From: an uncultured Lachnospiraceae bacterium | Lineage (GTDB): Bacteria > Bacillota > Clostridia > Lachnospirales > Lachnospiraceae | Direction of reading: 5' to 3' | DNA length: 36,883 nucleotides | Assembly: GCA_902765725.1 (NCBI GenBank) | Contig: CACXAT010000019.1 | Location: 1-36,883, forward strand | In this document: positions 16,885 to 25,902 of the stretch, piece by piece | How positions within the stretch are numbered: the first letter of the stretch is position 1 | How the letters are laid out: each line of letters starts with the position of its first letter | The notes under the pieces: model-generated | Database searches by the model: none | What the model was told of the DNA's origin: nothing | The model's input: only the letters and a program-made list of their open reading frames with translations | Made by a program: the position numbers and the translations under genes

Positions 16885-18099
16885 TTATTTATCGTTTGCT
16901 GCAGCAACACCCGGAAGCTCCTTGCCCTCAAGGAATTCAAGGGAAGCGCCGCCGCCGGTGGAGATGTGGGACATCTTGTCGCCATAGCCCAGCTGGTTGA
17001 CTGCCGCTGCGCTGTCGCCGCCGCCGATGATGGTGGTTGCGTCTGTCTCTGCAAGAGCAGCTGCAACTGCCTTGGTTCCTGCTGCCAGGATCGGGTTCTC
17101 GAACACGCCCATCGGTCCGTTCCAGACTACGGTCTTCGCAGTCTTGACAGCTTCGCTGTACAGCGCGATGGTCTTCGGTCCGATATCCATGCCCATCTTG
17201 TCAGCCGGGATCTTATCGGAATCAACAATCGTGGTCGCGATCTCAGCATCGATCGGTTCCGGGAAGGAATCGGTGCAGACTGTATCGACCGGAAGAAGAA
17301 GCTTCTTGCCGAGGGATTCTGCCTTCGCGATCATCTCCTTGCAGTAGTCGATCTTGGTATCGTCGAGCAGAGAGGTTCCGATCTCATAGCCCTTTGCCTT
17401 CAGGAAGGTGTAAGCCATGCCGCCGCCAATGATGAGGGTATCGCACTTCTCAAGCAGGTTGGAGATAACATTGAGCTTATCAGCAACCTTGGCACCGCCC
17501 AGGATCGCAACGAACGGACGGACCGGATTCTCAACAGCATTGCCCAGGAAATCGATCTCTTTCTGCATCAGATATCCGACTACGCAGGGGCCATCCAGGA
17601 ACTGAGTTACGCCAACATTGGAGCAATGAGCTCTGTGAGCGGTTCCGAATGCGTCGTTGACAAATACATCAGCAAGGGAAGCAAGCTCTTTGGAGAACTC
17701 TTCGCCGTTCTTGGTCTCTTCCTTGCGATAACGGGTGTTCTGAAGAAGGATTACATCGCCGTCCTGCATTGCAGCAACTGCAGCCTTCGCATTCTCGCCG
17801 ACTACGCAGTCATCCGCCGCAAACTTGACTTCCTGGCCGAGGAGCTCTGACAGTCTTGCTGCTACCGGAGCGAGTGTCTTGGAGGGCTTATCCTCTTCCG
17901 TCTTAACCTTGCCCAGGTGAGAGCAGAGGATAACCTTGCCGCCGTCAGCGATCAGCTTCTTGATCGTCGGAAGGGCTGCTACCAGACGGTTCTCATCTGT
18001 GATCTTTCCATCCTTCAGCGGAACGTTGAAATCACAGCGGCAGAGAACTCTCTTGCCCTTAACGTTAATGTCATCAACCGATTTCTTATTCAGTCCCAT
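16885..18099 (-). CDS. pgk: Phosphoglycerate kinase
   Basis: 404 aa; transfers phosphate from 1,3-bisphosphoglycerate to ADP, the first ATP-forming step of glycolysis. Start at 18099 ([27 protein letters not shown]) because AGGAGG lies 8 nt upstream; an in-frame ATG at 18120 has no site. Substrate-binding CRCDFNVPL near 24-32 and SHLGK near 62, [11 protein letters not shown] near 165, the hinge [12 protein letters not shown] near 200, and the nucleotide-binding [13 protein letters not shown] near the C-terminus are intact. Second gene of the operon; a G+C-rich hairpin lies between gap and pgk. Confidence 0.98.
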   Translation of the reverse strand: MGLNKKSVDDINVKGKRVLCRCDFNVPLKDGKITDENRLVAALPTIKKLIADGGKVILCSHLGKVKTEEDKPSKTLAPVAARLSELLGQEVKFAADDCVVGENAKAAVAAMQDGDVILLQNTRYRKEETKNGEEFSKELASLADVFVNDAFGTAHRAHCSNVGVTQFLDGPCVVGYLMQKEIDFLGNAVENPVRPFVAILGGAKVADKLNVISNLLEKCDTLIIGGGMAYTFLKAKGYEIGTSLLDDTKIDYCKEMIAKAESLGKKLLLPVDTVCTDSFPEPIDAEIATTIVDSDKIPADKMGMDIGPKTIALYSEAVKTAKTVVWNGPMGVFENPILAAGTKAVAAALAETDATTIIGGGDSAAAVNQLGYGDKMSHISTGGGASLEFLEGKELPGVAAANDK

Positions 18100-18132
18100 G
18101 ATACAATTCCTCCTGATCATGTATGTATATCA

Positions 18133-18166
18133 TTAAAGGGGCCCGGCCCTTTGCAGACCGGACCCC
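18133..18166 (-). terminator. Weak terminator or processing hairpin between gap and pgk
   Basis: On the minus strand GGGGTCCGG pairs with CCGGGCCCC (18138-18146 with 18158-18166, one G-T pair), followed only by TTTAAT. The short T run suggests partial termination or an RNA stabiliser that would make gap more abundant than pgk and tpiA. Confidence 0.55.
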
Positions 18167-18196
18167 CTTTCTGAGTCTTTATTACCCTGTCTTCAA

Positions 18197-19216
18197 TCAG
18201 ACGTTCATCAGCTTTCCAAAGTGCTTGATGGTGCGGACCATCTGGCTGGTGTAGGAATTCTCATTGTCATACCAGGAAACAACCTGAACCTGAGTGGTGC
18301 CATTGTCAAGCGGCAGAACCATGGTCTGGGTTGCATCGAACAGAGAACCATAGGTCATTCCTACGATATCGCTGGAAACGATCTCATCTTCGTTGTAACC
18401 GAAGGACTCGTTGGAAGCAGCCTTCATAGCGGCATTGATCTGCTCCTTGGTGACAGTTCCTTCAACAACTGCGGTAAGGATGGTGGTAGAACCGGTCGGG
18501 GTCGGAACACGCTGTGCAGCGCCGATGAGCTTGCCGTTCAGTTCCGGGATAACAAGGCCGATTGCCTTTGCAGCGCCGGTGCTGTTCGGAACGATGTTGA
18601 CAGCTGCAGCGCGGGATCTTCTCAGATCGCCCTTTCTCTGCGGTCCGTCCAGAGTCATCTGATCGCCAGTGTATGCATGGATTGTGCACATGATACCGGT
18701 CTTGATCGGTGCGCATTCATTCAGAGCCTTTGCCATCGGAGCCAGGCAGTTGGTGGTGCAGCTTGCAGCGGAGATGATGTGATCATCAGCGGTAAGCTTG
18801 TCATGGTTTACATTGTAAACGATAGTCGGAAGATCATTTCCTGCCGGAGCGGAGATGATGACATACTTTGCGCCAGCATTGATATGAGCCTGAGCCTTAG
18901 CCTTGGAGGTGTAGAAACCGGAGCACTCCAGGACTACATCAACACCGATCTCACCCCACGGAGCGTTGTTTGCATCCGGGATCGCATAGATCTTGATCTC
19001 TTTTCCATCGACCGTAATGGAATCTTCACCAGCAGTGACAGTATCAGCCTTCGCATATCTGCCCTGGGTGCTGTCATACTTCAGAAGATGAGCAAGCATC
19101 TTCGGGGAGGTCAGGTCGTTGATTGCAACGATCTCAAAACCCTCAGCTCCGAACATCTGACGGAAAGCAAGACGTCCAATACGGCCGAATCCATTGATTG
19201 CAACTTTTACTGCCAT
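18197..19216 (-). CDS. gap: Glyceraldehyde-3-phosphate dehydrogenase, type I
   Basis: 339 aa; NAD-dependent oxidative phosphorylation of glyceraldehyde 3-phosphate. NAD-binding [14 protein letters not shown] at 8-21, the catalytic Cys in [12 protein letters not shown] near 154, the catalytic His in the segment after [12 protein letters not shown], and C-terminal [16 protein letters not shown] are conserved. First gene of gap-pgk-tpiA, with a strong promoter at 19323-19351 and GGAGGAATTGATATT before the start. Its ~110-nt leader holds no recognisable riboswitch. No cggR-like regulator lies upstream. Confidence 0.98.
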   Translation of the reverse strand: MAVKVAINGFGRIGRLAFRQMFGAEGFEIVAINDLTSPKMLAHLLKYDSTQGRYAKADTVTAGEDSITVDGKEIKIYAIPDANNAPWGEIGVDVVLECSGFYTSKAKAQAHINAGAKYVIISAPAGNDLPTIVYNVNHDKLTADDHIISAASCTTNCLAPMAKALNECAPIKTGIMCTIHAYTGDQMTLDGPQRKGDLRRSRAAAVNIVPNSTGAAKAIGLVIPELNGKLIGAAQRVPTPTGSTTILTAVVEGTVTKEQINAAMKAASNESFGYNEDEIVSSDIVGMTYGSLFDATQTMVLPLDNGTTQVQVVSWYDNENSYTSQMVRTIKHFGKLMNV

Positions 19217-19322
19217 AATATCAATTCCTCCTAAGAATAGTTAAAGAAAAACAGTTTCTGTCAAGCGCCTCTGTGAGCATATCCATCATAATATAGATCA
19301 CTGCGCACTTAACTCGTCTGTT

Positions 19323-19351
19323 ATTCTATCTAATCATCCTGCAAAAATCAA
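19323..19351 (-). promoter_or_regulatory. Sigma-A promoter of the gap-pgk-tpiA operon
   Basis: TTGATT (19346-19351), 17-nt spacer, TAGAAT (19323-19328) on the minus strand, about 107 nt upstream of the gap start. Confidence 0.75.
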
Positions 19352-19427
19352 GTAGACCAGGGACCGAAATATGGCAGGAAACGGATATTCTGTCACTTAT
19401 TTCACGATATTTTACCCCCGCCTGTAA

Positions 19428-19468
19428 TTGACAGTCCCGATCCCTGACAATTACAATCATCCAGGAGG
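19428..19468 (+). promoter_or_regulatory. Candidate promoter and ribosome site for the histidinol-phosphatase gene
   Basis: TTGACA (19428-19433), 18-nt spacer, TACAAT (19452-19457), and AGGAGG at 19463-19468, 7 nt before the ATG at 19476. The boxes match well, but transcription would start almost at the ribosome site, so the message leader would be very short or another promoter is used. Confidence 0.45.
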
Positions 19469-19475
19469 TAGAATT

Positions 19476-20318
19476 ATGGCCATTCAGTATGATTATCACA
19501 TGCACTCGTCCTTCTCGACAGATTCGGATGCCCCTGCGCAGACAATGGTAGGAAAAGCGATGGAAGCGGGTCTGAAAGGGATCTGCTTTACAGATCATAT
19601 GGATCTGGATTATCCGCCCTTATATTTCCCGGATGATCCTTCGGCCTTCACGGCAGATCCGGAGCTGATCCATCACGAGATCAGCCGTCTTCGGGATGTC
19701 TGCGGCGCTGCCTCCGGAGATTTCCATATTGGCTTTGGTCTGGAGTTCGGCATGCAGCCGCATCTTGCAGGCCGCTTTGAAGAGCTCGCCGCCAGATGGC
19801 CTCTTGATATGGTCATCGCCTCTCAGCATCTGGTGGGAGGGCTGGATCCCTACTATCCTGAGGTATGGGAGGGGAAAACCCATGAAGAGCTGATCCGCTC
19901 GTACTATGAAGAGATGCTCTCCAATCTGAAGACCATGACTCAGTGGGATACCCTGGCCCATCTGGATTACATTATCCGCTATATCCCGGACCGCGAAAGT
20001 TTCCTCTTTGACTCTTATGAAGCCTTCCCGGATCTGATCGATGAGATCCTTCTGTATGTGATCCGCAGCGGAAAATGTCTGGAGGTGAATACAGCCGGGT
20101 ACAAATACGGACTAGGCCAGCCCAACCCCGCCCCTTCCATTCTCAGACGATACCGGCAGCTTGGGGGAATGAACATTACCATCGGCTCTGACGCCCATGC
20201 GCCGCAGCACATCGCGATCGCGTTTGATACGGTCCGGGAGCTGCTGCTGTCGATGGGATATGAGAGATATACCGTCTTCAGGAACCGGGAACCCATTGAG
20301 CTGCCGCTGGCAGAATAA
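19476..20318 (+). CDS. hisJ: PHP-family histidinol-phosphatase (HisJ/HisK type)
   Basis: 280 aa. The PHP metal-binding motifs are visible in order: HMHSSFSTDS at 8-17, FTDHMD near 38-43, a conserved Glu in LEFGMQ near 90, HLDYIIRY near 165, and the C-terminal GSDAH near 243. The architecture and length fit the Firmicute histidinol-phosphatase that dephosphorylates L-histidinol phosphate in histidine synthesis. Start at 19476 is set by AGGAGG 7 nt upstream. It is one of only two plus-strand genes here and stands apart from any his operon, so another PHP phosphoesterase role remains possible. It is convergent with glgA across a shared terminator. Confidence 0.85.
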   Translation: MAIQYDYHMHSSFSTDSDAPAQTMVGKAMEAGLKGICFTDHMDLDYPPLYFPDDPSAFTADPELIHHEISRLRDVCGAASGDFHIGFGLEFGMQPHLAGRFEELAARWPLDMVIASQHLVGGLDPYYPEVWEGKTHEELIRSYYEEMLSNLKTMTQWDTLAHLDYIIRYIPDRESFLFDSYEAFPDLIDEILLYVIRSGKCLEVNTAGYKYGLGQPNPAPSILRRYRQLGGMNITIGSDAHAPQHIAIAFDTVRELLLSMGYERYTVFRNREPIELPLAE

Positions 20319-20361
20319 CCGGCTTCCCATTCAGGATTCCGTTCAGACATCTCATAATCAC

Positions 20362-20396
20362 AAAAGACCGCCGGCCTCAGGGCCGGCGGTCTTCTT
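20362..20396. terminator. Bidirectional terminator between hisJ and glgA
   Basis: GACCGCCGGCC (20366-20376), loop TCAG, GGCCGGCGGTC (20381-20391). The plus strand continues TTCTT and the minus strand TTTTG, so it can end both convergent transcripts. Confidence 0.9.
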
Positions 20397-20409
20397 AACT
20401 CTTTACTCT

Positions 20410-21855
20410 TTACTCTTCTGTCATGCTCTCATACAGCTTTTCATATTCGCGGGCGCTGGTGTTCCAGGAGAAGTCCTTCTCCATCGCGCGTTCCACCATC
20501 TTGTTCCAGTCTCTCTTGTGATTGTAGAACACATCCATCGCGTACTTGATGGTATAGAGCATCTCATGCGCATTGTAGTTGGCAAATGAGAAGCCGGTAC
20601 CTGTCGAATCGTATTCGTTGTAGGGCTCTACGGTATCCTTCAGGCCGCCGGTCTCCCTGACGATGGGGATGGTGCCGTAACGAAGGCTCATCAGCTGAGA
20701 CAGTCCGCAGGGCTCGAACAGGGAGGGCATCAGGAATGCGTCGCAGGACGCGTAGATCTTGTGGCTCATCGCTTCCGAGTAATAGATGTTGGCCGCTACC
20801 TTCCCCTGATATTTCCAGGCAAAATGGCGGAACATATTCTCGTAGCGCTCCTCTCCTGTCCCAAGTACGACGAACTGGAGATCCTGCTGGCACATCTCGT
20901 CCATCATATACGCGATCAGGTCAAATCCCTTCTGGTCGGTAAGCCGGGAGACAATACCGATCAGGAACTTCCTTTCATCCTGGTCGAGACCCAGTTCCTT
21001 CTGGAGAGCCTTCTTATTCTTCACCTTCTCCTTGCGGAAGGACTTGATGTCATAGTTCTTCTCCACAAAGGAGTCCGTTGCCGGATTGTACTCGTCATAG
21101 TCAATGCCGTTCACAATACCGGTCAGGCAGTTGTTTCTCGCTCTCATGAGTCCGTCGAGACGTTCACCGTAGAACGGTGTCTGGATCTCCTCAGCGTATG
21201 TCTTTGACACGGTCGTGATGCGGTCCGCATATACGATGCCGCCCTTCAGGTAGTTCGCATCGCCGTATGCCTCCAGCTTATCCGGAGCAAAGTACGACTT
21301 GTCCAGACCCGTGATATCCTGGATCGTCTTGACATCCCACACGCCCTGGAACTTCAGGTTGTGAATGGAGATCACCGACTTGATATCTCTGAAGAATTCA
21401 TTGTCATGGAACTTATCCTTCAGGAATACGGGCACAAGACCGGTCTGCCAGTCATGGCAGTGTATGATGTCCGGCTTGAATCCGATCACCGGCAGCGCGC
21501 TGAGGGCTGCCTTGGAGAAGAATGCGAACTTCTCAACATCCTGATAGATATTGCCGTATGGCTTCGGTCCTGAGAAATAGTATTCATTGTCGATGAAATA
21601 GAACTGAACTCCATCGTACTCGAGCTCCAGGATCCCGACATACTGACTTCTCCAGGACAGATCCATATAGAAGTGGGTCAGATAATTCATCTTATCCTTC
21701 CACTCCTGTCTCATACACAGATACTTCGGAAGGATGACTCTGACATCATAGTTCTCTTTGTCAAAGCACTTGGGCAGCGAACCCACGACATCCGCAAGTC
21801 CGCCGGTTTTAATAAAGGGAACACCTTCCGATGCAACAAATAATATCTTCTTCAT
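20410..21855 (-). CDS. glgA: Glycogen synthase (ADP-glucose type, GT5)
   Basis: 481 aa; adds glucose from ADP-glucose to the growing alpha-1,4-glucan in the cytosol. The GT5 signature KTGGLADV near 17-24 binds ADP-glucose. The central HCHDWQTGLVPVFLKD, the VSRLTDQKGFDLI nucleotide-binding loop near 310, and the C-terminal MPSLFEPCGLSQL with the catalytic Glu near 377 are intact. The start ATGAAGAAGATATT has GCGGAGG upstream and lies 22 nt after the stop of a secreted Big-domain protein, with no terminator or promoter in between, so glgA is probably the second gene of that transcript. No glgB/C/D/P neighbours are present. Confidence 0.96.
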   Translation of the reverse strand: MKKILFVASEGVPFIKTGGLADVVGSLPKCFDKENYDVRVILPKYLCMRQEWKDKMNYLTHFYMDLSWRSQYVGILELEYDGVQFYFIDNEYYFSGPKPYGNIYQDVEKFAFFSKAALSALPVIGFKPDIIHCHDWQTGLVPVFLKDKFHDNEFFRDIKSVISIHNLKFQGVWDVKTIQDITGLDKSYFAPDKLEAYGDANYLKGGIVYADRITTVSKTYAEEIQTPFYGERLDGLMRARNNCLTGIVNGIDYDEYNPATDSFVEKNYDIKSFRKEKVKNKKALQKELGLDQDERKFLIGIVSRLTDQKGFDLIAYMMDEMCQQDLQFVVLGTGEERYENMFRHFAWKYQGKVAANIYYSEAMSHKIYASCDAFLMPSLFEPCGLSQLMSLRYGTIPIVRETGGLKDTVEPYNEYDSTGTGFSFANYNAHEMLYTIKYAMDVFYNHKRDWNKMVERAMEKDFSWNTSAREYEKLYESMTEE

Positions 21856-21877
21856 AGAGCAGCCTCCGCCCCTGTCA

Positions 21878-23197
21878 TCATTTATCTATGCTGTAGGAGG
21901 AATAGAGAACATCCGGAGCCTTCTTCCAGGAATACGCTCCGAGAGTGACATCCTTACTGAACCAGGCGTAATAATTCCGCTTGTCCTGCTTAAACGCCAT
22001 CTTCATGTAGTAGTTCTCTATCTCATCCGGATTCAGCTTCTTCCCCTTGACCTTCACATAGATGGTCTTGGACTTTTTCTTCGGGATCGTGACGCTGGAT
22101 CCCTGCTTCAGCTGGATGCTCCGGATCTTCTTATCCGTATCTCTGTCGCGCAGCTCACCGCCCTTGCTGAGGAAGACCATCGGGACCCTGCTCTTATTCT
22201 CGATCTTGATCTTCATAAGCTTTTTCTTGGCGTTGTAACTGACAAAACGGATCTTAAACTCCGGTGAGGTGCGGCTGACGCTTACCGTGCAGGCAAGATC
22301 ATAGGTCTTCTTATTGCTGACGGTCTTGGCCCTGATCACGCACTTCCCGTAGCCGATCGCTTTAATGCGGCCATTCTGATTGACCTTGGCAACATTGTTG
22401 TTGGAACTGGACCATGTGACCCCTGCTACCGCATTCTCAACCGCATTGTAAACGACATTGCCGGCGCTGAGCTTAAATGACTTGACGTTCAGAGTCGGTG
22501 CCGGTACAAACTGCGTTACCTTGACGCGCATCGTATCGTAGGAGCCGTCCTCTCCCGTTACCGTAATGATAATCGAAGGATTGGTGCCGGTACTGCCGTT
22601 TGTCGCGATACCCTTGACCGTAATAGACGGAGGGTTCGTGCTGTTGCTGAATGTTACAGTGGCATATCCTGGCTGTGAGCTCTTGGCGGACTTGATCTTG
22701 ATGTAATTCGTGCTTCCGTCAGACCGGGTCACGTTCACCCTCTCTGTGGTCCCCTTCATGACTTCCAGATTGTCCGCGATGTTAATTCCGCCGGCTCCGG
22801 CAACTGAGAACCTCACGGTAAACTTCTGGGTCCCGGTATAATACACACCGAAGCTGTAGGTACCCCGGTCCATGACAGCGGACATCGCATAACCCAGCTT
22901 GACCCTGTCCGCAGTGGGAATCGTCAGGTAGACTCTCTTGCCCGTAACTACATTCTGCAGGAAGTAGGACATCCCCTGATTGATAAGATATGACTGATTA
23001 TTGCCGCTGATACTGATTGTAACCATTACTGTACTTCTGGTCGGAAGTGTAAACTGGTTCGACCAGCCTCCGCCATATCTGTTCGGCAGCGTGATTGTCT
23101 TCTGAGAATACAATCTGTACTCTGCCATTGCATGAACAGACATTGCCATCATAAGCAGCAACGTCAACAGAAGGATTCGTCTTGCTATCTTTTTCAT
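21878..23197 (-). CDS. Secreted Big_2-like Ig-fold protein of unknown function
   Basis: 439 aa from the second ATG (23197, MKKIARRILLLTLLLMMAM), preferred because GGAAGG lies 7 nt before it but only 1 nt before the first ATG. A Sec signal peptide ends near VHAMAEYRLYS. Residues ~25-135 form a beta-rich domain (TVMVTISISGNNQSYLI ... GTYSFGVYYTGTQKFTVRFSV). About 140-230 holds a second one. A Big_2-like module lies at ~235-305 (VAGVTWSSSNNNVAKVNQNGRIKAIGYGKCVIRA). A lysine-rich beta domain closes the protein (KIKIENKSRVPMVFLSKGG ... TIPKKKSKTIYVKVKGKK). No anchor motif is seen; the basic C-terminus could hold it on the wall. Own promoter at 23268-23296; glgA follows 22 nt downstream. Confidence 0.8.
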   Translation of the reverse strand: MKKIARRILLLTLLLMMAMSVHAMAEYRLYSQKTITLPNRYGGGWSNQFTLPTRSTVMVTISISGNNQSYLINQGMSYFLQNVVTGKRVYLTIPTADRVKLGYAMSAVMDRGTYSFGVYYTGTQKFTVRFSVAGAGGINIADNLEVMKGTTERVNVTRSDGSTNYIKIKSAKSSQPGYATVTFSNSTNPPSITVKGIATNGSTGTNPSIIITVTGEDGSYDTMRVKVTQFVPAPTLNVKSFKLSAGNVVYNAVENAVAGVTWSSSNNNVAKVNQNGRIKAIGYGKCVIRAKTVSNKKTYDLACTVSVSRTSPEFKIRFVSYNAKKKLMKIKIENKSRVPMVFLSKGGELRDRDTDKKIRSIQLKQGSSVTIPKKKSKTIYVKVKGKKLNPDEIENYYMKMAFKQDKRNYYAWFSKDVTLGAYSWKKAPDVLYSSYSIDK

Positions 23198-23267
23198 ATT
23201 CATACCTTCCTTCCCCCAGAGCCTTCAATCATGAAGTTCTGAATCACAAAGCCATAGACCCATTTCA

Positions 23268-23296
23268 AATATACAGCATCCTCACGCTTCTGTCAC
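23268..23296 (-). promoter_or_regulatory. Sigma-A promoter for the Big-domain gene and glgA
   Basis: GTGACA (23291-23296), 17-nt spacer, TATATT (23268-23273) on the minus strand, about 70 nt upstream of the start codon. Confidence 0.65.
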
Positions 23297-23351
23297 GAAT
23301 CTTTTACTTTGTAAATCCTTTTGCTTTTCTTAAGAATTATTTCTCTTCCGC

Positions 23352-23384
23352 AAAAAAAGATCCGGGGCGGCTGTGCCCCGGATC
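23352..23384 (-). terminator. Rho-independent terminator after the 79-aa protein gene
   Basis: GATCCGGGGC pairs with GCCCCGGATC (23359-23368 with 23375-23384), followed on the minus strand by seven T residues. It closes the short transcript of the 79-aa gene, which is thus monocistronic. Confidence 0.92.
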
Positions 23385-23407
23385 TGATTCCGTATCGCTT
23401 TAAAATC

Positions 23408-23437
23408 GCTGTGAATTATGCAGCTGTGAATTATGCA
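23408..23437. repeat. 15-bp tandem duplication across a stop codon
   Basis: The unit GCTGTGAATTATGCA occurs twice in direct contact (23408-23422 and 23423-23437). The right copy includes the TAA stop and the last Ala codon of the 79-aa gene; the left copy duplicates them just downstream in the 3' untranslated region. Confidence 0.9.
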
Positions 23438-23670
23438 GCCTTGAAGTTGCCAAGATATACGATCATTTTTATACAGTCTTTCGGATCTGAGAAATGAAGC
23501 TCCATCTCATGGATCGTAATATCACTGCTCATCTCTTCGATGATCCTTGCATTGTCATCCTTGTTAAACGGGATCGCGCTCCCGTCTTTGCCGATGATCT
23601 CCACATCGCCTCTGCAGTCTGAAAGAACCCTGAAAAATCTGTCTGTATCTGTAATATTGTAAATCTTCAT
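23431..23670 (-). CDS. 79-aa acidic small protein of unknown function (MKIYNITDT family)
   Basis: MKIYNITDTDRFFRVLSDC opens a compact, acidic protein of alternating strand and helix character (VEIIGKDGSAIPFN, then NARIIEEMSSDITIHEMELHF, then DPKDCIKMIVYLG). There is no signal peptide or membrane segment. I recall similar 75-80 aa proteins with the same N-terminus in Lachnospiraceae; their fold may resemble HPr, but I see no HPr phosphorylation His and assign no function. The start has AAGGAGATAAAG upstream. The gene has an unusually long leader (~130 nt) from the promoter element at 23800-23830 and its own terminator. The stop-codon region carries a 15-bp tandem duplication. The same promoter element precedes the double-glycine SH3b gene 2.7 kb away. 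Confidence 0.75.
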   Translation of the reverse strand: MKIYNITDTDRFFRVLSDCRGDVEIIGKDGSAIPFNKDDNARIIEEMSSDITIHEMELHFSDPKDCIKMIVYLGNFKAA

Positions 23671-23799
23671 CTTTATCTCCTTTTCTGCTGCCCTTCGCAG
23701 CTTCGCAATAGTCTTTTATCTTTAATCTATTTTTTTAATTACCGGGCTCACCCGGCGCCTCATTTTCTCTGTCAGATGTCTGTTTCTCATCTGCATATC

Positions 23800-23830
23800 T
23801 ATATACGCACGAACAGACAAAATCCACGCA
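23800..23830 (-). promoter_or_regulatory. Shared 31-nt promoter-like element, copy A (upstream of the 79-aa gene)
   Basis: The minus strand begins TGCGTGGAT and ends TCTGTTCGTGCGTATATA. It differs from copy B at only two of 31 positions. TATATA at the 3' end is a plausible -10, with CGTGGA 17 nt upstream at the -35 place, which is not a sigma-A -35. Flanking sequences are unrelated, so the conservation is confined to the promoter window. Confidence 0.7.
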
Positions 23831-24000
23831 GGTTCCCAGGCCGGCGTCCCCGGCAGGAAAATAATAATTGTCCGAATTGTTGTATAATTTTCCCATTTTT
23901 CGCCCAATTCCGCCGCCAAATGAATATAATGTATTTATTCAGATAAGTATTTCGCTTCTGTCTGATCTGAAACACCGTTGTATTAAAGGAGGTACTGCAT

Positions 24001-25902
24001 ATGATAAAACGGGTTCTGTCTCTGTTAATGACGGTCATCATGATCGTCAGCTGTCCGGCCGCTGTGCCTGCCCGGGAGACGGAAGGCCCTTCTCATCAGA
24101 TTGAGAAGAATACCTATCCTCTCCACTTCTTCACTACAGAATCCGCTCTGGAGAACGGGTTTCCGCTGTATTTTGTGGACGGTGCGAAAGACCTGCCCTT
24201 CACGGATCTGAAGGATTGGACAGACCTGGTCAACGTGCTCAGCGTCTCCGAGGACACCCCCTATGTAACGATGTCTGTAAACAATGAAGGGGACCAGGTC
24301 ACCCTGCTTCGGGATAACGGCAGCTCGCTGGTCTGTGACTTCAGCAAAGGCACGCTTCTTTTTGATGACTATCTTGCGTTCCAGCAGAATACCAATAAGC
24401 TCTATATCGATATCGCTTCGATCACGGTTGATAAGATGCTGGAAGGCGAAACCTACCTGCGCGCGACAGACAACCGGCTGCGCCGCGGAAGCGAGCTCCT
24501 TGTGAATCTGAAAAAATATGATATCCCTATGATCATGCAGGATGGGAAATACCTGCTCCCGCTGCAGACCATTTCCTCCCTCAGTTTCACAGAGTCCAGC
24601 GTTGGTGTTTACTTTAACCAGGAATCCCTGAACTTCACTCACATCACCAACATCAACGATCCGGACACCGCACTGCTGAATGCTCTGTTCAACGAGGATC
24701 TGCTGACAACGGAGCTTCGCAGGGAAGCGGAAGAGAACTCGGAAACCTTCAGGGAAGAACTGGAATATATCATTGAGGCCATCAGTAAGACCGAGGAAGG
24801 AAAAGCCGCCATCGAAGAGATCAGAAGTCAGCAGACACCCTCTCTGTCTGACATATGTCTGTCCGGTCCCAAAGGACCTCGCAGCGACGCCCTGACAAAA
24901 TACGGGTATGCGGAGCTCTGTATGGAGCTGGACCTGAACTACGGTCTGAAAAGTGCGCATCATATCGACAGCTTTGGAGAATTCTTCGCTCAGACAGGCC
25001 TTACCGAGAAGCTGCTCAATCCGGACCCCTCTGTCGCGGACAGCGCCATCGGCGAACTTACGGAATACTGGCTCGATGACCTGCATTCTGCGTACATCGC
25101 ACGCTCCTACCTGTCAGAGGGCAGCAAAACCAATGCCTGGGAACCTGGCTACAGTACTGTATCAGACTCCGCAAAGGGACGGCAGCTGGCAAAGATCCGC
25201 CAGGAATATCCGGATTCAACCAAGCCTTATTATGAGGTAGGAGATACGGCCTACGTTACCTTTGACAAGTTCATTAGCGGCACTGCGGAGAATCCTGACC
25301 CGGATTACTATGCTCTGGCACAGGAGGACGAGCTGCCGGACGATACCATGGGTCAGATCATCCTAGCGCACAGACAGATCACCCGGGAAAACAGTCCCAT
25401 CAAGAACGTGGTGCTCGACCTTTCAGCCAACAGCGGAGGCGATGCGAACGCAGCTGTATTCGTTCTGTGCTGGTTCCTTGGAGATGCGCCCTCTTCCATC
25501 TCCTATATGGCCACCGGTTCGGAATCCACCATGTCCTATCAGGCGGATGTCAACCTGGATCATGAATTCAATGAAGAAGACACTATATCCGACCTGAACC
25601 TGTTCTGCCTGATCTCCTCCCAGTCCTTCTCCTGCGCCAACCTGGTTCCCTGGGCATTCAAGGAAGACGGACGGGTCACACTGCTGGGAAAGACCTCCGG
25701 TGGCGGAAGCTGCGTGGTACGGCCCCTCACCACGGCCTGGGGCACAAGCTTCAAGATCTCCGGTTCCTCTCAGATCTCCTTCGTGAAAAATGGTGCCTAC
25801 TATGATGTAGACCAGGGAGTGGAACCGGATTTCACGATCATGGATTATAACCATTTTTATGACCGTGAGGCACTGACAAAGTACATCAGCGAACTGTTCT
25901 GA
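24001..25902 (+). CDS. S41-like (C-terminal processing) peptidase, predicted lipoprotein
   Basis: 633 aa with AAAGGAGG before the ATG. The N-terminus MIKRVLSLLMTVIMIVSC fits a lipoprotein signal, with IVSC as lipobox and Cys18 as the lipid anchor. Residues ~35-420 are not assigned; no PDZ domain is evident. The C-terminal ~220 residues carry S41 features: YVTFDKF near 418, LDLSANSGGDANAA near 462-475, the nucleophile region LISSQSFSCANLVPWAFKEDG near 535-555, and the basic-residue loop LGKTSGGGSCVV just after. It probably cleaves a cell-surface protein. Divergent from the 79-aa gene and convergent with the SH3b gene across a shared terminator. The promoter could not be fixed; two weak TATAAT boxes lie upstream. 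Confidence 0.8.
   Translation: MIKRVLSLLMTVIMIVSCPAAVPARETEGPSHQIEKNTYPLHFFTTESALENGFPLYFVDGAKDLPFTDLKDWTDLVNVLSVSEDTPYVTMSVNNEGDQVTLLRDNGSSLVCDFSKGTLLFDDYLAFQQNTNKLYIDIASITVDKMLEGETYLRATDNRLRRGSELLVNLKKYDIPMIMQDGKYLLPLQTISSLSFTESSVGVYFNQESLNFTHITNINDPDTALLNALFNEDLLTTELRREAEENSETFREELEYIIEAISKTEEGKAAIEEIRSQQTPSLSDICLSGPKGPRSDALTKYGYAELCMELDLNYGLKSAHHIDSFGEFFAQTGLTEKLLNPDPSVADSAIGELTEYWLDDLHSAYIARSYLSEGSKTNAWEPGYSTVSDSAKGRQLAKIRQEYPDSTKPYYEVGDTAYVTFDKFISGTAENPDPDYYALAQEDELPDDTMGQIILAHRQITRENSPIKNVVLDLSANSGGDANAAVFVLCWFLGDAPSSISYMATGSESTMSYQADVNLDHEFNEEDTISDLNLFCLISSQSFSCANLVPWAFKEDGRVTLLGKTSGGGSCVVRPLTTAWGTSFKISGSSQISFVKNGAYYDVDQGVEPDFTIMDYNHFYDREALTKYISELF

Noticed and set aside
16471..17850. 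459-aa plus-strand open frame across tpiA and pgk
   Set aside because: It is antisense to two clear glycolytic genes, has no ribosome site and its translation resembles no family. The strong codon bias of the minus-strand genes creates such frames.
23722..23919. 65-aa minus-strand frame in the leader of the 79-aa gene
   Set aside because: It starts with TTG without a ribosome site and spans the shared promoter element. The other copy of that element is read in a different frame, so the conservation is not at the protein level.
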